Source of the DNA: Marisa cornuarietis
Taxonomy: Eukaryota; Mollusca; Gastropoda; Architaenioglossa; Ampullariidae
Reading direction: 5' to 3'
Length of the DNA: 64,000 nucleotides
Assembly: GCA_004794655.1 (NCBI GenBank)
Contig: SMMW01000634.1
Span: 2,328,501 to 2,392,500 of the forward strand
Numbering within the stretch: position 1 is the first letter of the stretch; every line of letters begins with the position of its first letter. Shown in pieces: positions 25,207 through 33,311 of the stretch. A program made the translations under genes and the position numbers. Under the pieces are notes generated by a model that saw only the letters and a list, made by a program, of their open reading frames with translations, searched no databases and was not told where the DNA came from.

Positions 25207-26204
25207 GTAAGTAATTAAGCTTTTCTGTCATAAGAACCTTGTTAAAGAAGACTGATTGCAAAATCAACAGTAGTATTTTCAGTAAAATGTATTTTGGTTG
25301 TTTATAGAAGACACATGTGGGTTTATCGTCAATTTTATTATATATAAACATCCTCACAACAAATGCTATTGACTTGCTCTACCACTAACATTTTTTTTTA
25401 AAAGCATTGTTTTTGATTTTTCGGACACAATTATATAGATTATTCTGTTACAAAAGCCTATACTTTAAGAATTAATTTAATAAATGCCACAGATGAAGGT
25501 CCGTGGTCGCACTGAGTTCACGACAACGCCATTTACTAGCAGACGACAATAAGGAAGTCCCCCGTTGCTAAGGTCGGTTGGTATTGTAAGCTATGATGGC
25601 GACGAGGATAGATGTTTACTTTTTGTTGAGGATAACGACATCTTGCTTTATTGGTATGACATCCAACAATGCAACAATTTGCACCTGTCCATTTTTATCG
25701 AATCCATTTATGTCTGCAAACCACTGACCTTTATTAAAATTAAATGAAGGTCCGTGTCTCTTCGCAACAGCAAACCGGAACCGGAAACACGGGCTCGCTG
25801 ATAAGGAAAGCCGAGACTTACACCGGATATAAACCTGAGACACTTATCCAGTAGATGAAGGTCCGTGCTTTTACTGTGCAAATGCAGCATAGACCATCTC
25901 TTGAAATTACAATAACACTCCCCTCTCCCCACCAAAAAAATGTTATTTAAAGGATGAGACGTGAGTAGGGAAGTAAAATTTAGATTACATATAAAACTAA
26001 TTTTAAATCGCTGAAAACAGAAGGAGAATAGCATTACACACTACCATATGCAACAGAAAAAGTTTAAAATAAAGCATAAGGAAATTCCTATAAAATGTTT
26101 CATCATGCGCTCTAGTGAAAATTGATTTTATCAGCTGCTTCTTCATGAATCCTGAATTTCCTCTTTTTACAAATCTTTTTTCAGGTCTGTTTTTGTGCGT
26201 TTAT

Positions 26205-26248
<44 letters not shown>
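26205..26248. repeat. (TGA)n microsatellite
   Basis: About 14 perfect TGA units inside the putative intron of the candidate gene. Confidence 0.95.
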
Positions 26249-26344
26249 CAATACACCAGTTTATTAACTCATCTGTTTCCAGAGGCCATTTGTCTATTTT
26301 ATATTTTATGAAATTACACATAGCAAGTAAGTATTGGGTAGCAA

Positions 26345-26537
26345 ATAGCCTGGTGGTGTCGGAACCTGCAGATTAGCAGCTTTGATACCCAGTTAACCCT
26401 GCTGTTCTTCGCTCCTTAGCGAGTTGGGGAAGGTGAGGCAGCGAGGGAAGGGAGATGAGCACTGCCCTTACAAATACGTATGGTCTGAAACAGGTCCCTC
26501 ACCAGCTATCGGGAGGTCACAGGACTACCTTTACCAT
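26345..26537 (+). mobile_element. tRNA-derived SINE (family A, copy 2), diverged
   Basis: The body segment GGGGAAGGTGAGGCAGCGAG and the downstream GAGATGAGCACTGCCCT correspond to the reverse complement of the SINE at 6714-6990. The 3' end (...CAGGACTACCTTTACC) matches the tail of the same family. The tRNA-like head is worn: the A box is not evident, and a GATACCCAGTTAACCC stretch replaces the expected B-box region. It lies in the intron of the candidate gene, in sense orientation. No target duplication was recognised. Confidence 0.6.
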
Positions 26538-27051
26538 CGTACCATTCACATATCAGGATTAAGCAGGACGTCGACGTATCGCACAACACGGTGTGTGTGT
26601 GTATGTATGCACCCATAAGGTCCCTTTAGCGAAAGGGATAAAAGCAGACGACAGAGCTTGCTGAAAAAGAGATGTCAATCAGGAGTGATGTTAGAGTAAA
26701 ACATGTTACGTCGCTGTGCTCTCTCCACTTTTTTTTATTTTACTTTTTTGCCCGACCCCCAACTTTCTCTTACATCCACAGTGATCACGGCAAGTTGGAT
26801 GGGAAGTTGGATTCAGATCCGGACACCATTTACTAAAAGCTTGTGTCGGATATGCTAAAAAGTAGAGCGCTTTGACCCTTTAACCAGGAAGCTGCGAATT
26901 ATTTCCTGGAATTTCGAACAGTGCATGTGTCTTTTCTGCGGAGTATATTCAGTTAGAAGAAGCTTTTATTTAAAAATCTTACTCTCTTAAAGGTCCTTCC
27001 AAAACAGAATTATGTAAATTTCTAGTGTAATCTAGCTTAAATTCTTTTCAG

Positions 27052-27282
27052 CAACTTTTTTTCGAGGAAGAGGGTAAAATGTATCACAAATATGGACAGA
27101 GAAATGACCAGATCAAATTAAGTTATTTTTTCAAGAATAGGAAATTGTACTTCAAACCAGCCGATGCTCTTGAACGTTTCTTTTTAATTTTACTTTTTAT
27201 TATGACCATAATCTATGCTCAAATATGGTACCATACTGCACCAAGGCTTAAAACACCAGGAAACATGAACGAATATTTATGA
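27052..27282 (+). CDS. Candidate terminal coding exon, single-pass membrane protein
   Basis: The exon follows a pyrimidine-rich acceptor (AAATTCTTTTCAG) and, in phase 0 with exon 1, supplies residues 13-88. It opens with an acidic stretch (QLFFEEEGK) and then a polar, basic region. Next comes KLYFKP and one hydrophobic segment, FFLILLFIMTIIYAQIW (residues 55-71), followed by a short tail rich in Lys, Pro and Asn that ends at TGA. There is no signal peptide, so a tail-anchored or single-pass protein is likely. The layout loosely recalls SMIM8-type small integral membrane proteins (a KP motif just before the membrane helix), but similarity is too weak to name it. An in-frame stop just upstream (near 27029) shows that the frame needs splicing or must start at the internal ATG at 27079. 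Confidence 0.5.
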   Translation, partial: QLFFEEEGKMYHKYGQRNDQIKLSYFFKNRKLYFKPADALERFFLILLFIMTIIYAQIWYHTAPRLKTPGNMNEYL

Positions 27283-27283
27283 A

Positions 27284-27289
27284 AATAAA
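27284..27289 (+). terminator. Polyadenylation signal AATAAA
   Basis: The canonical AATAAA begins one base after the TGA at 27280-27282, and a TATTAAA variant follows within ten bases. This implies a very short 3' untranslated region and supports the exon at 27052-27282 as terminal. Confidence 0.5.
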
Positions 27290-27694
27290 AATATTAAAAT
27301 GCATCAAATATTAAAGGACATGTTGGATTCAAAAAGAAACTCTTACGATCTTTTGACTCTTGAAGTTGAAATCCAAGAATGTAGACGTCTCATTTGTGAC
27401 AGTGAACACAATCTTGTCTTTCAAAAAAAAAAATATTTAGTATGCACGTAAATCCACCAGCTGTTAGTCCGAAAATTAATGTTTTGTCACAAAAAGTTCA
27501 CGGACACACACACACACACACAGCATGCGGACTGCGATAACAGATCTTTATAATCTTTTCTCTGAAGTGCAGGGGGAGATAAGGTTCGAAGGACTCCGCA
27601 GATCAAACAGGTCCCCCCCTCTACTCTTAGGGGGTACGTCGCGCTGTAAACATTATGCAGGTTCTCGATAAAACCAGGCAACGTGAACTAAAAC

Positions 27695-28000
27695 CATTCT
27701 TCAAAGCGCGCGCCCCAGACCGTGAGCACGTGATATTCCCGGGAACACGCTCTCACACGCACAAGGGGCGCCTCTACTTAGGAGAGAAGTTGCATTTCAC
27801 GCTAACAACGACAATCATGTTTGCTGGCTCGGAAAGGACGTGATTCGAAGGTTTCCGTTTCGGGACTTGGATGGCCTGTCGAAGTCGGTAAAACGGAGGC
27901 AGGCCATGGAAAGTTCCTTTTCGTCGTCGTCAAGTTTGTGTACAGAATCGACAGACAAGTTCGCGTACGGAGAGGGTCTGTACAAAACTACCCTCCTGTA
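27695..28000. promoter_or_regulatory. CpG-rich stretch, possible regulatory region
   Basis: This stretch is denser in CpG than its surroundings, with GCGCGCGCC near 27707, a CACGTG E-box near 27727 and repeated TCG/CGT strings to about 27985. Both strands carry short open frames (about 63 and 83 codons) that resemble nothing I know. It lies 0.4 kb downstream of the candidate gene and could be a promoter or just a GC-rich patch. Confidence 0.25.
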
Positions 28001-28239
28001 ATCCACTGCAGAAGAAACACGACATCCATTATTGAATACATTCGGGCATCAGAGTTTACTGCAAAAACCTAGCTGTGGGAGTGTTTGGCGAGGGGAGGGG
28101 ATGTTTGTATTCGGTGCAGTATATTAAAGATACAAATATATTTGTATTCATTCTGTATTAACAAACGCTATTACTGACACATTCATATCTGAAATCCCTT
28201 AATTCGAATCTCTGCTGACTCGATTCTCCCTCACCCCCA

Positions 28240-28240
<1 letters not shown>

Positions 28241-28329
<89 letters not shown>
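28241..28329. repeat. Compound (TC)n(AC)n microsatellite
   Basis: Nine TC units run directly into about 35 AC units and then into a GA-rich stretch. Confidence 0.95.
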
Positions 28330-28332
<3 letters not shown>

Positions 28333-29251
28333 AGTAGTGAAGAGTAGAGAGAGATTTTTAGCCATAAATCACCGTAGAAAGACTAAAGACTGCTGTCACA
28401 ATTTTATCCCGCAATATTTTCCACAAAAATCTTATACCGAATGATTGACAAGTCAGGGACTTTTTTTGTCCATGTTTTGCAAAGGAAGCAACAAGTTAAC
28501 TAAATAATGTCTAATATGACACCGTATTTTATATCTTATATTAGTAACATACGCGTGACATATAGCTAAACACACAGGCACATAAATAAACAATAAGTTA
28601 TTAAATAAAATATCAAAATCCAGGTCAGAGTTTGCGCAACAAACTACACCAGCGCCACATCTCATCTGCGTTTAGAAATACAGGAAACAGAATAGTGTTT
28701 GCTTTTTTCTTTGAGTTTTACACATTAAAGAGACTTAGATCGTGACGTGCAAGTAACTTACTTGTATCAATCAAATCAGAAAAATGGAAAGAGGTTTTTT
28801 TTCCCCCTCTTTATTGGCTGCAGAGATAAAAAGAAAGACGCGACGATGAAAGCAAAATACTTCTTGAAAGCAGTGGTGACAAAAGATCAAGAATAGAACT
28901 CGTTAATGCAGTAAAAATAACTCGTTTTTGACACTTGCACCTACATGAATGGCTAAAAATTTCTATACTTTTGTCTATAGAGTGATGTCCCTTCGCCTAA
29001 CTGGCTGGAGGGGGCAGAGCTCTGTCGTATTTTTGTCTTATCTGACGTCTTCCTCGTGTTGGATTTGTGGTTGTGTATCTTTTTGATGGGCCTGCCCTCA
29101 TGCATTTGGAATACGGTGCCTCTTTGGTTTCCGTGGCTTCGATTTCTTTTAAGAAGCAGACTTGACAATCGGCGCAGTTCTGCGGGCATCATGTCTCCTT
29201 GACTTTTGTTGACCAGTGAACTTTTGCGTGTGCTGGGGCTCACTCATCGCC
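28330..29251. other. Unassigned sequence upstream of the minisatellite
   Basis: Mostly AT-rich. From about 28980 the composition becomes more balanced and a 96-codon minus-strand frame (28953-29243) is open. Given the minisatellite and LINE-type tail downstream on the + strand, 28980-29251 may be worn coding sequence of the same retroelement, but I could not find a diagnostic motif. Confidence 0.35.
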
Positions 29252-29806
29252 CTAGTGTGATGTGTGCTGTGTGTAGGATGTGTTATTAGGAACTGCATTG
29301 ACTAGGGAGTGTATTACGACTAGTGTGATGTGTGCTGTGTGTAGGATGTGTTATTAGGAACTGCATTGACTAGGGAGTGTATTACGACTAGTGTGATGTG
29401 TGCTGTGTGTAGGATGTGTTATTAGGAACTACATTGACTAGGGAGTGTATTACGACTAGTGTGATGTGTGCTGTGTGTAGGATGTGTTATTAGGAACTGC
29501 ATTGACTAGGGAGTGTATTACGACTAGTGTGATGTGTGCTGTGTGTAGGATGTGTTATTAGGAACTGCATTGACTAGGGAGTGTATTACGACTAGTGTGA
29601 TGTGTGCTGTGTGTAGGATGTGTTATTAGGAACTACATTGACTAGGGAGTGTATTACGACTTGTGTGATGTGTGCTGTGTGTAGGATGTGTTATTAGGAA
29701 CTGCATTGACTAGGGAGTGTATTACGACTTGTGTGATGTGTGCTGTGTGTAGGATGTGTTATTAGGAACTGCATTGACTAGGGAGTATATTACGACTTGT
29801 GTGACG
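29252..29806. repeat. 68-bp minisatellite, eight copies plus a partial one
   Basis: Eight head-to-tail copies start at 29252, 29320, 29388, 29456, 29524, 29592, 29660 and 29728, with a partial ninth at 29796. Each unit contains AGTGTGATGTGTGCTG and GTGTTATTAGGAACT. Copies differ by only a few substitutions: CTAG versus CTTG at the unit start, and GCATTG versus ACATTG. The CTTG type is confined to the last copies, showing directional spread of variants. Confidence 0.95.
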
Positions 29807-29919
29807 TTTGATATTTGGCCTGCGGACTGTGTTGGTGCTGTGTGTAGATGCTGTCTTATGACCTGGAGCTCCGTCATTTTGTTCTGACGTCACATTATTT
29901 TCACGTCACACTATCTGTC

Positions 29920-29981
29920 ATTTGTGAAGCGCCTTGAATTCGTCCTCAAGGGAGGATATATAAGGCGCTATACGAGCTAAC

Positions 29982-30028
<47 letters not shown>

Positions 30029-30057
30029 TTATTATTATTAGTAGTAGTAGTAGTAGC
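29920..30057 (+). mobile_element. LINE/SINE 3' tail with (TTA)n
   Basis: GAAGCGCCTTGAATTCG...AAGGCGCTATACGAG followed by a (TTA)n run and a short (GTA)n run matches the widespread metazoan retroelement 3' end AAGCGC...GGCGCTATA...(ATT)n. The AAGCGCCTT and AAGGCGCT arms can form a stem. Similar tails occur at 47560-47645 (+) and 60937-61045 (-). Confidence 0.65.
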
Positions 30058-31540
30058 ATGTGGGGTGGAAGAAAGAGAGAAAGGGCATATTATGACCAGA
30101 CGGCTGCAGCTGAGTATTGCAGAAAACACTCGATCGATCTTTTTGTCTGTCCTTATGGTCGAGCTGTTTGGTGTGTTTTTTTTCATTTTTATGCAGGATC
30201 TTCCCTGAAAGAAACTTTCGTTTATACTTCTTTTTCTCTTTCCTTCACTACTCTGTCACTTCTACTTCTTTCATTTCTCACCTGGTGCTCTTTTATCAAC
30301 CCACGGACTGACATTATTTTTGTGCTCATCAATCTTGTTTAGTTTGTTTCATTATTTCTTAATTTTGCCCGTTCATATCAATCGCTTACAAACATCTTTC
30401 GGTCTCCTTGGCATGTACCAGTTCAGTAGGATTATTTAATATTTTGAAACAAGTAGGGTACATTGAAAGGAAAAGTTTATTTTCAAAACAACAGCCATGG
30501 CTACAAAGTCTAGACAGAACGAAAAACCAATCTTTACAACTACACTTTAGAAAATGAAAGTTGGTTACACTTTCTGGACTAAATTTTTTTTTAGAAAGTT
30601 GATACGTGTAGCCTTTGTACCTTCGAAGGTGGAGAAAACTGATCTTCGCGGAAAAAAATACAGAAAAATAAAAAAACAGCTACAGACACATCTCCGTCTA
30701 ATGTTTATGCTTGAAAACACTTAACATTAATTTTCTCTGTATCCATTTTTTAAAACAACAGTCGGTTAGGGTACCCCCCAAGAAAATTAAATATATTGCC
30801 TGTACATAGTTAGAAGTAGCATGAAAATGTAACTAATCAGAGGAACAGAAATAGGCTGCTAACTAAAACATAAAAATTCTTCTCAGGTGTCTATATTTGT
30901 CAATTCTTTTCATGGAGGGGCATGGGTGGCAATCAAAATCTACATTTTTCTCCTAAAAAAAGTGATGCTGGTTTTAGATAAAAGAAGGGAGCTAGGTGTA
31001 CGTATGAGAGAGAGAAAGAGAGAGAGGGGGGGGAAATGAAAACAGCGGCTGCTCTAAAAACCCTGACTCCAAGAAGTTTTTGGATGAAGAAGAGGAGGAA
31101 ATCACCATCACCCCTTCCTGTCTTGCTCACCGAGGAAGCTTTAAGCTATAACTACACCCCTGTATCTGCTTGGCGATGCTCTTCAAAGGAGACGCCCAGG
31201 GCACCGCGCCTTTTCCATGAAGCGGTTCCGACCTTCTCCTGAAGGCTGGCCTGGCTGCCATGCAAACAAACGTGAGAAGATGATAGATTGACGACACACC
31301 GCCATGCCTCGCCTCACACGTGCTTAGTTTTTTATTTTATTTATGTCACTGCAATCTGCGTGCCTCCCGGCGGCGCCACGAAATGCTGTTCACGTTCGCC
31401 TCCTCAGCGAGACAAAACAGACAATAGAAGAAAGATGACCGTCAATATCTCAGAGGAATTAAATATTTCTGGAGTGGTGTGGGCCATGCTGACTAGAATT
31501 CACAGAAAATCACTGATCGATGCTGCAACCATGCACAAGA

Positions 31541-31541
<1 letters not shown>
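30058..31541. other. Intergenic DNA, no supported gene
   Basis: AT-rich with a GA-rich patch at 31005-31035. Overlapping frames near 30058-30342 and 31036-31242 are open but unrecognised. Confidence 0.5.

Positions 31542-31575
<34 letters not shown>
31542..31575. repeat. (TG)n microsatellite
   Basis: About 17 TG units, followed by GCGCGC. Confidence 0.95.
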
Positions 31576-31585
<10 letters not shown>

Positions 31586-31843
31586 TGGGCGTTTGTGTAA
31601 AAGGGAATGAATGTGTGAATGTGATGCATGTGGTGTAGCAATCACGGTTGGTGTTCCGAAAGCAAGTGGTTCGCATCTCATGCAGTACAGTACGTAGCGG
31701 ATAAGCCTCATAAACAAGTGAACGAGCAGCGTTCAGGTAAAACAAGAAAATTATTTCATCATACAGCAAAGATAAAAAATTTAATTTGTACGAAACGGGC
31801 AAGTATTTTACGAGATTTTGTACAGTGGTGCGATGAGAACTAT

Positions 31844-32427
31844 AATGTGTTCAATGTTTACATTCCATTTGAGCTGGCTATCAAAACTAGTTCCCAGATA
31901 CCTGAAGGAGTTAACAGTTTCAACAGGTTTACTGTGTATCACACTGGGAATAACAAAATCCTCTTTGATCCTCCTAAAGTCTATAACTATTTCTTAAGTT
32001 CTGTCTACATTCAACTCTAAACGTGGCCAAGAAAGAATCTACCTTCTGCGTAAGTTAAAAAGTTTTTCAGTTAGTCAAGTAATCTTAGGTCGTTTCTACC
32101 AGTCATTTATTGAGAGTCTTCTATCTTTCTCATTTGTCTGCTGGTTTCAAAATCTCTCTGTCCATGATAGGAATAGTCTGAACAGTGTTGTGAACATCTG
32201 TTCTAAGATAATTGGTATCAAACAGAGGGATTTAGCTTCCTTTTGTGACCAACAAATAGTAAGGATAGCTTCATGCATTTTATCATTACTTGAACATGTA
32301 CTAACAAATTTGTATTATTAAGCTCAGGTATACGGTATTCCATCCCCATATGTAAAAGTAATGGGCACCTAAAATCATTTGTGCCATCTGCAGTCCAGCT
32401 GCTCAATCTTAGACAGTTCTGTCAACG

Positions 32428-32473
<46 letters not shown>

Positions 32474-32705
32474 TGCTGTAGGCGCAAACATGATTATCTT
32501 TGATGTAAGTTTATATATATATATATATGATTTGATTGATACTATATGATTGTCACATTCCCACTTCATTTTTTCATTTTTAACTGCTGACATCTTTAAT
32601 GCTGCACCTTGCAACGAACTTTAGTTCTTACCTTACTTCTAACTTTTACTTTGCGACTAGAGCACATTCCCATATTCAAATTGCCCACTGGGACAAATAA
32701 GGTTG
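31844..32705 (+). mobile_element. 5'-inverted (twin-primed) non-LTR retrotransposon fragment
   Basis: The + strand from about 32021 encodes a reverse-transcriptase C-terminal region: RIYLLRKLKSF, then FYQSFIESLLSFSFVCWF, NSLN..VNICSKIIG, and after one frameshift GIRYSIPICKSNGHLKSF and PSAVQLLN. A 3' untranslated region with (TG)n at 32429-32472 follows and ends near CCCACTGGGACAAATAA (about 32700). The adjoining left segment (31844-32020) encodes the immediately preceding part of the same protein on the minus strand: LELNVDRT, EIVIDFRR, then PVETVNSFRYLGTSFDSQL and KWNVNIEH. In the intact protein NVNIEH would lie next to KRGQERIY. The 5' part has therefore been inverted, the structure known for LINE-1 as twin priming. 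One frameshift and at least one stop show it is dead. Confidence 0.85.
32429..32528. repeat. (TG)n and (AT)n microsatellites
   Basis: About 22 TG units (32429-32472) and a short AT run (about 32512-32528) inside the 3' untranslated part of the retroelement. Confidence 0.9.
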
Positions 32706-32929
32706 GTCATTGTCCTTGTGGAAACAGCAGATTCTGGTTTGCCTTATATAATCTTTTGCTATTACAGATGATATAAGGCATGTTTTATGTGTTGGTGATT
32801 TGATTTGTAAGCTGGAATAATTTCGACTAGAAATGTTCAGGTTTTTTCTTTGTTTCAATTGAAGTGGGAAAGTGATCCTTTCAACTTACTCTATTTTGTG
32901 TTTAAATAAAGCTTTGCATCTTTTGCACT

Positions 32930-33050
32930 GTTCTGCAAGGCACCTAGGAGGGTGGCCGACGCCCCAAAGGCCAGAGAAAGAACTGGCTCACGAACTTCAA
33001 AAACTGGACTGGTCGTCCTGAACAGGGCCTGATGAGTTTGTTACACAAAA
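32930..33050 (+). mobile_element. C-terminal fragment of an RTE-like retrotransposon ORF
   Basis: + strand translation contains EGGRRPKGQRKNWLTNFKNW followed by TGRPEQ. This matches the C-terminal signature of RTE-like LINE proteins (QG..EGGRR.GRQRK.W..N..EWT). One stop interrupts the motif at its start. A related segment lies at 63880-63996, where the corresponding string is EGGQRKN and then WSGRSVQDLLTTAQERPH. The piece begins about 230 bp after the twin-primed element ends and seems to be an independent insertion remnant. Confidence 0.7.
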
Positions 33051-33271
33051 GCCACACACACACACAGAATGAAGAACCCATAACTTTCATGTTCTCGTGC
33101 TCCTAAATATTAGCAGACTGAGTTTAGCAAGCGGTTAAAAGTGTATCGCTGGCCTTCTGTTGCGTTCATCACTGTTTAAACTTGAATATGTCAGAGAAGA
33201 GGACATGGAGCTGGCCGTCTGCTACTGTATGCTACAGAGAGGAGAAACATTTGATTGCAGATAATAACACT

Positions 33272-33311
33272 ACTGCAGTGTAGAATATAAAACCACTGCA
33301 GTGTAGAATAT
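33272..33311. repeat. 23-bp tandem duplication
   Basis: ACTGCAGTGTAGAATAT occurs at 33272 and again at 33295. The unit contains the palindrome CACTGCAGTG in its second copy. Confidence 0.8.

Larger units (their letters stand above)
25049..25867. mobile_element. 819-bp TIR element with 7-bp target duplication, containing exon 1
   Basis: The left end (25049-25079) and the reverse complement of the right end (25837-25867) match at 30 of 31 bases; both begin CACGGACCTTCATCTACTGG. The homology stops exactly at both outer edges. There a perfect 7-bp direct repeat, CTTTTAC, abuts each side (25042-25048 and 25868-25874). Long inverted repeats starting CA plus a 7-8 bp duplication recall P-like, hAT or Dada superfamilies, but I cannot assign one. 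No transposase frame is present. The interior holds the promoter-like sequence and first coding exon of the candidate gene (25171-25206). It also holds two more copies of the terminal 13-mer, so either the element carries a host exon or that exon is its own. Confidence 0.7.

Noticed and set aside
25708..26034. 108-codon minus-strand frame overlapping the right end of the TIR element
   Set aside because: It crosses the element boundary and target duplication, has no motif, and runs through terminal repeat sequence, so it is unlikely to be a transposase.
29252..29806. Regularly repeated units resembling a CRISPR array
   Set aside because: The 68-bp units are contiguous with no unique spacers, in eukaryotic DNA. 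It is a minisatellite.
31628..32020. 130-codon + strand open frame
   Set aside because: Its right half is the antisense of the inverted retrotransposon segment, so it is not a gene.
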